This document shows positions 7,915 through 19,427 of a stretch of DNA of 59,980 nucleotides, in pieces. The DNA is from an uncultured Ruminococcus sp. (GTDB lineage: Bacteria > Bacillota > Clostridia > Oscillospirales > Ruminococcaceae), in contig CADALT010000019.1 of the NCBI GenBank assembly GCA_902788785.1, positions 1 to 59,980 of the forward strand, given 5' to 3'. Under the pieces are notes generated by a model. The model was not told the DNA's origin, made no database searches, and saw only the letters and a program-made list of their open reading frames with translations. Within the stretch, counting starts at the first letter, position 1; every line of letters begins with the position of its first letter. A program made the translations under genes and the position numbers.

Positions 7915-9300
7915 ATGAACTCATTCAATGAGGTTTTTGAGGAAGTATTGAAATACTGCTACCGTCTGGTCAATGACAAGACCACAGGCAGGGGTATAAG
8001 TGAGAGCGGTTATAACAGGTGGATAAAGGTACTCAAGCCCTATAAGCTTGAAAATAATACCGCCTATCTTCTGGCAGATACTGAGTTCGTTAAAGATACC
8101 ACCACACAGGCTTACGGTGATCTTCTTAATGCAGCTTTTGAGGAAGTCATGGGCTTCCCTATCGAAGTCAAGATAATGGTCAGTACCAAAGAGGAAGAAG
8201 TCAAGGACGAGAGGACTGTAAATGTACAGCCTGCGGATTTCTCCGAGGAGGCTAAGGACAGCTATACTTTCGAGAACTTTATCAAGGGCAGCTCAAATGA
8301 ACTTGCTTACGCTTTCTGTAAAGCAGTTGCCGATAAGTATGATAAAGAGATCAAGAGTGCTGAGGATATCGACCCAAATAAGGTCTTCAACCCCCTGATA
8401 ATCTACGGCGATTCGGGACTTGGCAAAACTCATCTGATGAAAGCCATCGAGAATGAGGTAAGCAGGAACCATCCCGAGCTGAAAATAATCTATACCACAG
8501 GCGAAAGCTTTATAAATGAACTGGTAAGAGCACTTGAATATAAGGATACCATAAGCTTCCATGAGAAGTACCGCAATGCAGACCTTCTGCTCGTGGACGA
8601 TATCCAGACCATTGCAGGCAAAGAGAGAATGCAGGAAGAATTTTTCCATACCTTCAACGATCTCTATAATGCAGGCAAACAGATCGTCCTCACATCCGAT
8701 GTGCTGCCTACCAAGATAACCAAACTCCAGGACAGGATAGCTACCAGACTCAGTCTCGGTGTACAGGCAGATGTAATGCCGCCCGATTTTGAGACCAGAA
8801 TGGCTATCGTCAACAGAAAAGCCGAGGGTCTTGATCTGAAGCTTTCAGATAGTGTAACAAGACTTATTGCAGAGAAGATAAAAGCAAATATCAGACAGCT
8901 TGAAGGTACCGTCAAGAAGATAAAGGCGCTCACTACCTTTACTAATGAGTCGCCCTCCGTATCCATGGCACAGCGTGTTATAAAGGAAGTTATGATATCC
9001 AATCAGCCTTCCGAGATAACCGTTGACAGGATAATCTCCGAGGTCGCAAATTCCTTCGATGTCACCGTGGAGGATATAAAGTCCAATCACAGACATTCAA
9101 ATATATCCATCGCACGTAAGATAACCATATATGTTCTTAAAGAAGTAAAGGGCATGACCTACACCCAGATAGGTGCCGCCCTCAACAAGAACCATTCTAC
9201 CATGACCATACACTACAGGGACGTGGAGAATATGCTTAGGAACAATAAGGAAATGAAAGATACTGTAAATGATATAATCAAAAATCTTAAAGAAAAGTAA
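7915..9300 (+). CDS. dnaA: Chromosomal replication initiator DnaA
   Basis: AAA+ initiator that binds DnaA boxes and melts the origin. Domain I/II covers about residues 1-110. The AAA+ domain carries Walker A GDSGLGKTH (about residues 164-172) and Walker B LLVDDIQ. C-terminal domain IV contains the DnaA signature around AALNKNHSTMTIHYRDVE, used for box recognition. 461 residues, normal. AAGGAGG at 7898-7904 sets the ATG at 7915. Divergent from rpmH and followed by the putative origin; DnaA normally represses its own promoter. Confidence 0.98.
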   Translation: MNSFNEVFEEVLKYCYRLVNDKTTGRGISESGYNRWIKVLKPYKLENNTAYLLADTEFVKDTTTQAYGDLLNAAFEEVMGFPIEVKIMVSTKEEEVKDERTVNVQPADFSEEAKDSYTFENFIKGSSNELAYAFCKAVADKYDKEIKSAEDIDPNKVFNPLIIYGDSGLGKTHLMKAIENEVSRNHPELKIIYTTGESFINELVRALEYKDTISFHEKYRNADLLLVDDIQTIAGKERMQEEFFHTFNDLYNAGKQIVLTSDVLPTKITKLQDRIATRLSLGVQADVMPPDFETRMAIVNRKAEGLDLKLSDSVTRLIAEKIKANIRQLEGTVKKIKALTTFTNESPSVSMAQRVIKEVMISNQPSEITVDRIISEVANSFDVTVEDIKSNHRHSNISIARKITIYVLKEVKGMTYTQIGAALNKNHSTMTIHYRDVENMLRNNKEMKDTVNDIIKNLKEK

Positions 9301-9741
9301 GTCTGCTAAACTTATTAAAAATATTTGCAGTTATCAACATTTTCAACAGATTTTTCAACATAACTGTTATAGACTTAATGTCGGATATAACATTGAAAGC
9401 GAATGACCCCGGTCAAGTTTTCAAAAAACAAACACCCTGTCGGAATTTGTTTTCAAACGCAAAAAGTTGAAAATCTGACCCTATTTACATTTTCAACATT
9501 TTTTGAGGAAGTTTTTCATTTTCAACCAACATTTTTCCAACAATTCAACACCCCAAAATTTTATCAAGATCCACTCAACACCCCACCACTAAAAACTCAC
9601 CTCCCAAATCATGCTGAAAAAATACCATACAGAACTTTTCAAACAAATCAACACCCCCTACTATTACTACTATAATTTTTCTTAACTTATGTTTTGTTTT
9701 TTGAGATAAAAATCGAGCGTTCATAGTGAAAGGATGATACG
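9301..9741 (+). other. oriC candidate (dnaA-dnaN intergenic)
   Basis: The 441-base gap lacks genes and contains DnaA-box-like 9-mers: TTATCAACA at 9331-9339 and TTTTCAACA at 9340-9348, 9352-9360 and 9490-9498, plus degenerate copies near 9519 and 9533. A 10-mer TCAACACCCC occurs three times in the same orientation (9545-9554, 9575-9584, 9648-9657). The boxes differ from the canonical TTATCCACA by A for C. Divergent gene orientation around dnaA supports origin function. Confidence 0.8.
9645..9690 (+). other. Basal origin unwinding system (DnaA box, GC cluster, DnaA-trio)
   Basis: AAATCAACA (9645-9653) is followed by CCCCC (9654-9658), then CTACTATTACTACTATAA (9658-9675) and an AT-rich tract. 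This order, box then GC cluster then repeated 3'-GAT-5' trinucleotides on the opposite strand, matches the known Bacillus subtilis unwinding element, whose trio reads very similarly. Confidence 0.8.
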
Positions 9742-10848
9742 ATGAAATTCATATGTTCAAAGCAGTCGCTTTATGATGCACTGGTAAATGTATCCAAAGC
9801 GGTGTCCGAGAGATCTACGCTTCCTTCGCTGGAGGGTATAAAGTTTTACCTGAAGGATTCCCTGCTTGAGATGACAGGCTATAACCTTGAAATGGGTATA
9901 AGAACAGTTATTTCCGTAAGAAGCGATGATAAGGGTTCGTGTATAATAAATGCGAAGCTTTTCTCCGAAATGATAAAGAAGATGCCTGCTGATGAGGTAT
10001 TGATAGACGTTTCGGAAAGCTATCAGGTAACTATCTCGGGCGGTGTCACAAAGTTCAATATGTTCGCAGCTTCCGCTGAGGACTACCCCGAACTCCCCGA
10101 AAAGGACAGCGAGACAAAAATACCTATCTCTCAGCCCGTGCTGAAAGAAATGATAACCCAGACCAAGTTCGCTGTGGCTGTGACAGAAGATAAGCCCATA
10201 CTCAAAGGCGAACTCTTCGATATCGAGAACGGTACGCTTACCATGGTCGCTATCGACGGCTACAGAATGGCTGTGCGCTATGAACCCGTTAAGTATGCCG
10301 AGAATATCAAGTTCGTAGTCCCCTCAAAGACCCTTTCCGAGATACAGGGACTTCTCAGCGATAATGATGAGGATGTGGTAAATATACATCCTTCAAGAAA
10401 ACATATAATCTTTGAGATAGGCGGATATATGGTCTATTCAAGACTTCTCGAGGGCGATTTCCACCCCTATAAGTCCGCTATACCCAATTCTTCAAATACC
10501 GATGTGGTAGTTGACAGAAAAGAACTTATCTCCACACTGGAAAGAGCGATGCTGCTTATCAACGACCGCTCGCCTTCTCCAGTAAGATGCTATTTCGAGA
10601 ATGACCACGTCAAGATAAATTGTTCCACCGCACTGGGTAAGATCTCCGATGAGATCAGCGCAGATGTGGCAGGTCCCGTTATCGAGATAGGCTTTAAGTG
10701 TAAATATCTGCTGGATCCTCTGAAAGTTATCGAGGATGATAAAGTCACTCTGAAAATGGGCGGCAGCCTGCTGGCTATGAAGATAGTTCCTCCCGAGGGC
10801 GATAAGTATACATATCTGGTACTTCCCGTTCGTCTGCCAAGAGAATAA
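9742..10848 (+). CDS. dnaN: DNA polymerase III beta subunit (sliding clamp)
   Basis: Forms the dimeric ring that tethers DNA polymerase III to DNA. Full-length 368-residue protein with the three clamp domains; it opens MKFICSKQSLYDALVNVSKAV and ends with the conserved clamp C-terminus LVLPVRLPRE. AAAGGATG precedes ATG 9742. It lies directly downstream of the origin, the standard dnaA-dnaN order. No strong promoter is visible in the gap, so it may depend on dnaA read-through. Confidence 0.97.
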   Translation: MKFICSKQSLYDALVNVSKAVSERSTLPSLEGIKFYLKDSLLEMTGYNLEMGIRTVISVRSDDKGSCIINAKLFSEMIKKMPADEVLIDVSESYQVTISGGVTKFNMFAASAEDYPELPEKDSETKIPISQPVLKEMITQTKFAVAVTEDKPILKGELFDIENGTLTMVAIDGYRMAVRYEPVKYAENIKFVVPSKTLSEIQGLLSDNDEDVVNIHPSRKHIIFEIGGYMVYSRLLEGDFHPYKSAIPNSSNTDVVVDRKELISTLERAMLLINDRSPSPVRCYFENDHVKINCSTALGKISDEISADVAGPVIEIGFKCKYLLDPLKVIEDDKVTLKMGGSLLAMKIVPPEGDKYTYLVLPVRLPRE

Positions 10849-10902
10849 TATCTCTGGGTCAAAGAAAAAAACCGGGATCAGACCGATACCGAAAGGAAAT
10901 AT

Positions 10903-11136
10903 ATGGATTATAAACAAAAAGAGATCGGCATAAAGTCCGAGTTCATAAAGCTCGATTCTCTGCTGAAATTTGCAGGGATAGTTGAAACAGGCGGCATCGG
11001 CAAGGAGATAATCCTTGAAGAACGCATCAAAGTCAACGGCGAGACCTGTACCATGCGAGGCAAAAAAATACGTCCGGGCGATAAGGTGCAGATAGATGAG
11101 ATAAAGACTGAGCTGGTCATAGTCTCAAAAGTGTAA
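10903..11136 (+). CDS. S4-domain RNA-binding protein (YaaA/RlbA type)
   Basis: A 77-residue protein consisting of one S4 RNA-binding domain, seen in [19 protein letters not shown], the VNGE turn and KIRPGDKV. In Firmicutes this small gene (yaaA) sits between dnaN and recF, exactly as here, and is linked to ribosome assembly in Bacillus. GAAAGGAAAT ribosome site before ATG 10903, and only 14 bases separate its stop from recF, so the two are cotranscribed. Confidence 0.92.
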   Translation: MDYKQKEIGIKSEFIKLDSLLKFAGIVETGGIGKEIILEERIKVNGETCTMRGKKIRPGDKVQIDEIKTELVIVSKV

Positions 11137-11150
11137 TAAGGAAAATGTAA

Positions 11151-12308
11151 ATGTTCATCACAGAGCTTTCCGTCAACGGATTTAAAAATCTAAAGGATAT
11201 AGATATCAAACCTCATGATAAGATAAATATATTCTGCGGCAGGAATGCCCAGGGCAAGACCAATCTGATAGAGGCGGTCTGGCTGTGCAGCGGTGCACGG
11301 AGTTTCCGCAGCACCAAGGATAAGCGCATGATAGGCGATGATGAGCAGGTCATGGATATAGATATAAACTTCAAGAACAGTTTCAGGGAGCAGGATATCA
11401 GGTATGCCATGGCAAAGCCCAATATCAAAGAGAAAAGCGTGAGCCTTAACGGCGTAAAGCTGAAAGCTCCCTCAAAGCTTTTCGGCAGCCTTAACTGCGT
11501 GATATTCACTCCCGAGGATCTGGAGCTTTCAAAGGGTTCGCCCGAAAACAGGCGGCAGTTTCTGGATCTGTCGGTGTCTCAGATAAAGAATTCCTATAAC
11601 GCTGTTATATCCAAGTATGAAACACTTATAGATCAGCGCAATATGCTGCTTAAAAATATAAACTACGGCAGAAGTAAGCGTGAGGAACTCGAAGCCTGGG
11701 ATATCCAGCTTGCCCAGATGGGCGCATATATCTCACTTTTGCGTTTCAGCTATACACGTAAGCTCGGGATATTTGCAGATAAGCTCTATAATGAGATATC
11801 AGGCGGCAGCGAAAAGCTCGACCTCAGCTATTATTCCACTGTCTATGACAGTTCAATGCTGGGGGCTGCATCTGTTTATACAGGTGAACTTACCGAGCAT
11901 TATCTGAATGTGCTGCATGATAATATAGAAGACGATCTGCGTGCAGGGTTCACGCAAAAAGGCGTACACAGGGATGATATGGTCTGTCGCATAAACGGTA
12001 TGCTCGTCAGAGAGGATGCCTCCCAGGGACAGCATAGGTCGGTCGCACTCGTGCTGAAACTTGCACAGGCTTATATACTCCATGAGGAGATAGACGATTA
12101 TCCCGTTATACTCCTTGACGATGTTCTCAGTGAACTTGACCCCTCAAGACAGAAATTCGTCATATCAAAAATACATGATATGCAGGTCTTTATAACTTGC
12201 TGTGATATGAATATCCCCTTCGATGAGAACTCTCACGGGAAGATATTCAATATCGAAAAGGGTCGTATATCGAAACAAGACCCTACCGAGAAAGGCAAAA
12301 CAAAATGA
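11151..12308 (+). CDS. recF: DNA replication and repair protein RecF
   Basis: SMC-like ATPase that loads RecA at gaps and stalled forks. Walker A is GRNAQGKTNLIEA (about residues 30-42), the ABC-type signature is GQHRSVALVLKLAQ (about 290), and Walker B is VILLDDVLSELD (about 320). 385 residues, normal. Its last codons overlap the start of the next gene (ATGA), so the downstream zinc-ribbon protein is translationally coupled to it. Confidence 0.96.
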   Translation: MFITELSVNGFKNLKDIDIKPHDKINIFCGRNAQGKTNLIEAVWLCSGARSFRSTKDKRMIGDDEQVMDIDINFKNSFREQDIRYAMAKPNIKEKSVSLNGVKLKAPSKLFGSLNCVIFTPEDLELSKGSPENRRQFLDLSVSQIKNSYNAVISKYETLIDQRNMLLKNINYGRSKREELEAWDIQLAQMGAYISLLRFSYTRKLGIFADKLYNEISGGSEKLDLSYYSTVYDSSMLGAASVYTGELTEHYLNVLHDNIEDDLRAGFTQKGVHRDDMVCRINGMLVREDASQGQHRSVALVLKLAQAYILHEEIDDYPVILLDDVLSELDPSRQKFVISKIHDMQVFITCCDMNIPFDENSHGKIFNIEKGRISKQDPTEKGKTK

Positions 12309-12838
12309 AACTTGTAAGATGCGAAAAACATCATCTCTACCCTGCTGACCTTTACTATGAGTGCCCGTTCTGCAGCGGTGAACTTGATGAGGACAGCGAG
12401 GATATAAAACTCCCCGAGATAGAATATCTCTCGCAGGAAATGCCGCAGGAAGATGATGAAGATATAGAGTACGGTATCGAAGAGATAAGATCCGAGGAGA
12501 CCGCCGAGATAGATAAGATCATCTATTCCGGAAGAATAACTGCTGAAAGACCGTATTATTCTATAGATACTGCCGATCCCGACGGTGAAAAATATACCGA
12601 TAAAATAATCGGCAAAGCCGAAAAAGAGGCTATGATAAAAAAAGCCAATGCGGAGTATAACCGTGAGCATGAGCTCCATATAAATTCCAAGATGGAAAAT
12701 GCAGAGCTTTGGCTAAGAGAAAATACCGAGGGTCTGCGTGATGCTGTCGATGAGATCATTGATATGATAGGCAATGCTCCCGAATCTACCGATGTTATAA
12801 TGGGCAGCAGTTTCTGGCATGATTATTTTAAGAAATAA
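12305..12838 (+). CDS. Acidic protein with N-terminal zinc-ribbon-like motif, function unknown
   Basis: I do not recognise a named family. The first 24 residues contain C-x2-H (CEKH), then HLYPADLYYE and CPFC, a ribbon resembling those in front of some FHA-domain signalling proteins. The rest is strongly acidic (many Asp/Glu), contains no membrane segment and ends with a helical stretch. The start overlaps the recF stop, showing translational coupling. Between recF and remB it could be a partner in replication or repair, but that is only positional inference. Confidence 0.7.
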   Translation: MKLVRCEKHHLYPADLYYECPFCSGELDEDSEDIKLPEIEYLSQEMPQEDDEDIEYGIEEIRSEETAEIDKIIYSGRITAERPYYSIDTADPDGEKYTDKIIGKAEKEAMIKKANAEYNREHELHINSKMENAELWLRENTEGLRDAVDEIIDMIGNAPESTDVIMGSSFWHDYFKK

Positions 12839-12859
12839 TAAGCATGATACGGAGGAAAT

Positions 12860-13123
12860 ATGTATCTTCATATCGGCAATGACTATATAGTCAACGTAAA
12901 GAATATCGTGGGCATATTCGATATAGAGAACAGCTCCACATCAGCCATTACCCGAGATTTTCTCTCGGCGGCAGAAAAAAATAAACGTGTCACATATTGT
13001 ACCTATGAGCTCCCAAAAAGCTTCATAGTGTGCTTTGATGATAAAACTTTGGAGGAAAAGGTCTATGTCAGCCAGCTAGGCGTTGCGACACTCCTCAAAA
13101 GGTATAAGAAGAATAATTTGTGA
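12860..13123 (+). CDS. Extracellular matrix regulator RemB-like (DUF370)
   Basis: 87-residue protein starting MYLHIGNDYIV, the typical opening of the RemB/YaaB half of the DUF370 family. The related RemA is a DNA-binding activator of matrix genes in Bacillus; RemB is its conserved origin-proximal paralogue between recF and gyrB, the same place as here. CGGAGG ribosome site 22 bases after the previous gene. The function of RemB itself is poorly defined. Confidence 0.88.
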   Translation: MYLHIGNDYIVNVKNIVGIFDIENSSTSAITRDFLSAAEKNKRVTYCTYELPKSFIVCFDDKTLEEKVYVSQLGVATLLKRYKKNNL

Positions 13124-13180
13124 TCCGTGAAATGTCATGGCTATGCAGATGGCAGTGATATTATAAATGCTTATTATTAA

Positions 13181-15217
<2,037 letters not shown>

Positions 15218-15246
15218 TGCCATCAATCTGAGAGGAGCGAACTTGA

Positions 15247-15963
15247 ATGAAGATCGATATCTCAAAGAATAACGGCGGTACCGATAACGAGGAGCTTGTG
15301 GAAAAATTTTACGAGCGTGATATCCCCGGTATGGAAGAGCCCGAAGTCGATGAGGATATGATAAGTGAAGCCGAAGAGGAGCAGGATTATAAGCCGGCAG
15401 GCAAACTGCTTACCAGCTTTCAGTATAATGTTACCAATGAAGAAGAGGAAAAGGCTTTCACCGTTTTCCAGCAAAAATATGTCTATAAGCGCAATTGGGT
15501 AATAACAGGACTTTTCGCAGTGGTCGCACTGATGTTCATAATATCCATTGCCAAAAACCCAGGCGGTTATATCAATTGGGTGCTGTTTTTCGTGTGCCTT
15601 GTTATGATATTCACTACCTGGTTCAATACATTCAGGGTGAAAAAATACCTGATGGCTGCACTGAAATCTCTGGAAGATGATAAATACAGGTTCACCCTGT
15701 ATGAGGACTGCTTCAAGATCGAAACAGTATTCTCCGAAGAAGAAATGGCAGCAGAGGACTTCGTCCCTGTAAAACCAAGGATAGTCAGATTTGATGATAT
15801 ATCGCTGAACGTTGTTGAAAATCCTAAGATGTTCGTTATAATTCTTCGTAAGGAGACCATCTACGTGCTTTCAAAGCGTGTCATCAGCGAAAAGGATCAG
15901 ACAATGCTGCGTGGCAAGCTCATAGAAGTCCTCGGCGAGGATTACGAGACTAAGGAGCTGTAA
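15247..15963 (+). CDS. YcxB-like membrane protein
   Basis: 238 residues: an acidic cytoplasmic N-terminus (1-75), two membrane segments (about 83-102 and 107-125) and a C-terminal domain resembling YcxB-like proteins (FTLYEDCFKIET, then RFDDISLNVVENPKMFVIILRKETIYVLSKR). YcxB-like proteins have no established function. AGAGGAG ribosome site. It ends 1 base before the next membrane protein gene; both sit between gyrB and gyrA, where most Firmicutes have nothing. Confidence 0.65.
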   Translation: MKIDISKNNGGTDNEELVEKFYERDIPGMEEPEVDEDMISEAEEEQDYKPAGKLLTSFQYNVTNEEEEKAFTVFQQKYVYKRNWVITGLFAVVALMFIISIAKNPGGYINWVLFFVCLVMIFTTWFNTFRVKKYLMAALKSLEDDKYRFTLYEDCFKIETVFSEEEMAAEDFVPVKPRIVRFDDISLNVVENPKMFVIILRKETIYVLSKRVISEKDQTMLRGKLIEVLGEDYETKEL

Positions 15964-15964
15964 T

Positions 15965-16573
15965 ATGAATGAGATAAAGAACAAGATAAGCAGAAGCGGC
16001 GTGATATTTCTTATCGGCGGGCTTATGTTCGTTGTTATCGCAGTCCTTATGATGATAGCCGATGCGGATTATATATTTCACGGCGAGATCACTGATCTTA
16101 ATGCTGTTATCGAAAACGGCGAGTCTATGCCCTATGACAGAGATTCTCTTTCCTCGACCTATGTGACATATACGCTGTATATGCCTCTTGATGCCTACGG
16201 ATATAAGACAGATTTCTCAATTATCGGCAGTAAGACTTATAACTACGCTGTCGTTGATGAAAGCGGTATGATACTTTCGGTAAAGGTCAAGGATAAGAAG
16301 ATAATGGAGAAGCTCGAAAGTCTGAGCGGTGATAAAAATGATACCATGACCGTAACAGGCAGACTTTCAAAGAATGGTACCAATATGACCCATTTTCTCA
16401 AAGATAATTACAGCACTTTTGCACAGAATGAAGGCCTTGAGCTTACTCAGTATGTTATAGATACCACAGCAACAAGAGGCCATACAGCATTTCTTTACTG
16501 CTTCGGTATAGTTATGGGAATAGCAAATCTCATAATATTCATTTCAAGAGTTATAAGGCTGCGCCGAAGATAA
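15965..16573 (+). CDS. Membrane protein of unknown function between gyrB and gyrA
   Basis: 202 residues with one hydrophobic segment near each end (about residues 12-33 and 174-194) and an extracytoplasmic-looking domain of about 140 residues between them; a short basic tail RLRRR closes the protein. I do not recognise the family. Ribosome site TAAGGAG lies inside the end of the previous gene, so the pair is cotranscribed and probably coupled. It may work with the YcxB-like neighbour. Confidence 0.7.
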   Translation: MNEIKNKISRSGVIFLIGGLMFVVIAVLMMIADADYIFHGEITDLNAVIENGESMPYDRDSLSSTYVTYTLYMPLDAYGYKTDFSIIGSKTYNYAVVDESGMILSVKVKDKKIMEKLESLSGDKNDTMTVTGRLSKNGTNMTHFLKDNYSTFAQNEGLELTQYVIDTTATRGHTAFLYCFGIVMGIANLIIFISRVIRLRRR

Positions 16574-16637
16574 GTTCAGCACATAATAAATAAACGATGA
16601 GGTATAACATTACCTTTGAATAAAAGGAGTTGATCAA

Positions 16638-19148
16638 GTGGACGAATATAATCTTATCGATCAGGACGTGGAAAGCATAATGAAGGAATCTTTCCTTCAG
16701 TATTCCATGGCGGTAATCGTATCAAGAGCCCTTCCTGATGTAAGAGACGGCTTGAAGCCTGTTCACAGAAGAATTCTATATACTATGCATGAGAACGGTC
16801 TTACCCCCGATCAGGCATACCGTAAGTGCGCCGATACCGTAGGTTCGGTGCTGGGTAGATATCACCCTCACGGCGATGCTTCCGTGTATGATGCACTGGT
16901 AAGACTTGCCCAGAGCTTTTCTCTGCGTTATCCTCTGGTAGACGGCCACGGTAACTTCGGTTCCGTCGATGGCGACCCCCCGGCTGCTTACCGTTATACC
17001 GAGGCTAAAATGGCTAAAATGGCTGTTAATATGCTCACCGATATCAAGAAAGATACGGTGGACTTCCAGCCTAACTATGATGACAGACTTCAGGAACCTG
17101 TTGTACTGCCGTCAAGATTTCCGAATATACTCTGTAACGGCGCAGTAGGTATCGCCGTTGGTATGGCTACCAATATCCCTCCCCATAACCTCCATGAGGT
17201 CATCGAGGGCATGAAGATAGTCATGCAGAACCCCGATTGTACCCTTGATGAACTGATGGGCGCTATACATGGCCCTGACTTCCCCACAGGCGGTATAATC
17301 ATGGGCAGGAGCGGTATACGTGCCGCTTACGGTACGGGCAGAGGTAAGATAATACTGCGTTCAAAGACCTCCATCGAGGAGATAAAGGGACGTAACTGCA
17401 TCATCGTTACCGAGATACCCTATATGGTCAATAAGGCAAGACTCGTTCAGTCCATTGCCGACCTGGTCAAGGATAAGCGTGTCGACGGTATACACGATCT
17501 GCGTGATGAAACAGGCAGAGATGGTATGCGTATCGTTATCGAGCTCAAAAAGGACGCTAATCCTCAGGTCGTTCTGAATAAGCTGTTCACATATACCCAG
17601 CTTCAGGACTCAGTAGGCGTTATACTGCTCGCACTTGTAAACGGTGTGCCCAAGGTACTTACTCTTAAACAGATCCTTCAGGAATATATAGATTTCCAGG
17701 TAAGCGTTATCCGCAGAAGGACCGAGTTCGACCTGAAAAAAGCCAAGGAAAGAGAGCATATATTGCAGGGTCTTGTAATAGCCCTCGATAATATCGACGA
17801 AGTCATCGAGATAATGAAGGCTTCCAAGAACGTTCCCGAGGCTAAGCAGAAACTGTGTACAAGGTTCGGTCTCTCCGATGTTCAGGCTGAACATATCGCT
17901 CAGATGACACTGGGTCGTCTGACAGGTATGGAACGCCAGAAGATCATGGACGAGTTGGCTGAGATCACAGCCCGTGTGGCAGATCTGGAAGATATTCTCG
18001 CTAATCATCAGAGAGTTCTCGATATCATTATCGAAGAAGTCGAAGCTATACAAGAAAAGTACGGCGACGAAAGAAGAACTCAGATCGAGAATGTCAGCGG
18101 TGAAGTTGATATCGAAGACCTTATCCCCGTGGAGGAAAGCGTCGTTACCTATACGAATGTCGGCTATATCAAGCGTATGCCTATCAGCGTATACAAGGCG
18201 CAGCACCGTGGCGGTAAGGGCGTAACAGGTATGAAGCAGCGTGAAGATGACTGCATCACCGAAATGAGCGTTTGCTCGTCCCACGATAATATACTCTTTA
18301 TCACCACAAAGGGTCAGGCATATAAGATGAAGTGCTATGAGCTCCCCGAGGGTTCAAAGGCATCCCGTGGCGTTAATATCAAAAATCTGCTGGAACTCAG
18401 CGATGATAACCTGATAGCCGCCATGATAAAGGTCGAGGACTTCGATGAAGATAAGTTCATCGTCATGGTGACAAAGCGTGGTAAGATCAAGCGTACTCCC
18501 CTGTCGGCTTATAAGAATGTGCGCAAACACGGTCTTATAGCCATAGGTCTTGACGAAGGCGATGAGATCGCAGGCGTAAGACTCACAGGCGGCAGCAACG
18601 AACTGCTCATTGCTACCCATAAGGGTATGGTCATCCGCATCAACGAGACCGATGCAAGAGTAATGTCACGTACAGCCCACGGCGTAAGAGCCATCAAGCT
18701 CAAAGGCGATGACTACGTGGTATCCATGGCAAGAGTCCGTGAGGGCGCAAGCGTCCTGACCGTCAGCGATAACGGTCTCGGCAGACGTGTCGCACTGGAT
18801 CATTATCCTGTACGTCACAGAGGCGGCTGCGGTGTACTCAACTATAAGAACGGCGAAGTCTGCGGCATAAAGGTAGTCGATGAAGAGGACGATATCATCA
18901 TGATATCCTCCGATGGTATAGTTATCAGAATGAGAGCCTGCGATATCAGCATGATGGGCAGGTATTCAAGAGGTGTAAGACTCATGAGACTCACAGGTGA
19001 TAATAAGGTCGTTACCTTCACAAGAACCGAGCACGATGACGAAGCTGAAATGGCTGAGATAGAAAAGGCAAGTGAAGAAGATATCCTTGCTTCCGAAGCC
19101 GAAGAAAAAGCAGAGGTACTTGAAGAAGATACCATTGCCGAGGATTAA
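16638..19148 (+). CDS. gyrA: DNA gyrase subunit A
   Basis: Breaks and rejoins DNA during supercoiling. The catalytic tyrosine lies in [11 protein letters not shown] (about residue 121). The C-terminal beta-pinwheel carries the GyrA box as QHRGGKG, one change from the usual QRRGGKG, which still marks it as GyrA rather than ParC. The quinolone-determining loop reads [10 protein letters not shown], so the residue equivalent to E. coli Ser83 is Ala. 836 residues with an acidic tail. The start is GTG at 16638 with AAGGAG 8 bases before it. Confidence 0.97.
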   Translation: MDEYNLIDQDVESIMKESFLQYSMAVIVSRALPDVRDGLKPVHRRILYTMHENGLTPDQAYRKCADTVGSVLGRYHPHGDASVYDALVRLAQSFSLRYPLVDGHGNFGSVDGDPPAAYRYTEAKMAKMAVNMLTDIKKDTVDFQPNYDDRLQEPVVLPSRFPNILCNGAVGIAVGMATNIPPHNLHEVIEGMKIVMQNPDCTLDELMGAIHGPDFPTGGIIMGRSGIRAAYGTGRGKIILRSKTSIEEIKGRNCIIVTEIPYMVNKARLVQSIADLVKDKRVDGIHDLRDETGRDGMRIVIELKKDANPQVVLNKLFTYTQLQDSVGVILLALVNGVPKVLTLKQILQEYIDFQVSVIRRRTEFDLKKAKEREHILQGLVIALDNIDEVIEIMKASKNVPEAKQKLCTRFGLSDVQAEHIAQMTLGRLTGMERQKIMDELAEITARVADLEDILANHQRVLDIIIEEVEAIQEKYGDERRTQIENVSGEVDIEDLIPVEESVVTYTNVGYIKRMPISVYKAQHRGGKGVTGMKQREDDCITEMSVCSSHDNILFITTKGQAYKMKCYELPEGSKASRGVNIKNLLELSDDNLIAAMIKVEDFDEDKFIVMVTKRGKIKRTPLSAYKNVRKHGLIAIGLDEGDEIAGVRLTGGSNELLIATHKGMVIRINETDARVMSRTAHGVRAIKLKGDDYVVSMARVREGASVLTVSDNGLGRRVALDHYPVRHRGGCGVLNYKNGEVCGIKVVDEEDDIIMISSDGIVIRMRACDISMMGRYSRGVRLMRLTGDNKVVTFTRTEHDDEAEMAEIEKASEEDILASEAEEKAEVLEEDTIAED

Positions 19149-19155
19149 AAACATC

Positions 19156-19182
19156 AAGGGGAACCTTTGCGTTCCCCTTTTC
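19156..19182 (+). terminator. gyrA terminator
   Basis: AAGGGGAAC (19156-19164) pairs with GTTCCCCTT (19171-19179) around a 6-base loop, followed by a short T tract. Confidence 0.8.
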
Positions 19183-19236
19183 AATTCATAACGATAGGCA
19201 CACAGAATATGTATAAGTTAAAAATATATCCTGTTT

Positions 19237-19320
19237 TGCCGACCAACTATTGATTGCTACCGAGCGCCTATTTAATCTTTTAAACAAAACAACGTAACGA
19301 ATAGGCGTCCCGGGCTAGGG
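19237..19320 (+). repeat. Tandem structured element, copy 1
   Basis: 84-base unit beginning TGCCGACCAACTATTG and ending CCCGGGCTAGGG, repeated with a 95-base period. CGCCTATT (19265-19272) pairs with AATAGGCG (19300-19307) around a 27-base loop; CTA/TAG (19257-19259, 19316-19318) and CC/GG can extend the stem. No coding potential and no recognised riboswitch family. Confidence 0.75.
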
Positions 19321-19331
19321 TCTACTACCTG

Positions 19332-19415
19332 TGCCGACCAACTATTGATTGCTACCGAGCGCCTATCTAATCTTTTAAACAAAACAACGTAACGAATAGG
19401 CGTCCCGGGCTAGGG
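19332..19415 (+). repeat. Tandem structured element, copy 2 (abuts rqcH ribosome site)
   Basis: Same 84-base unit, with one difference from copy 1 (T at 19272 becomes C at 19367, removing the pair next to the loop). Its 3' end merges with GGGGGAG (19413-19419), the ribosome site of rqcH, so folding at the base of the stem could affect initiation. Confidence 0.75.
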
Positions 19416-19427
19416 GGAGATGATGAA

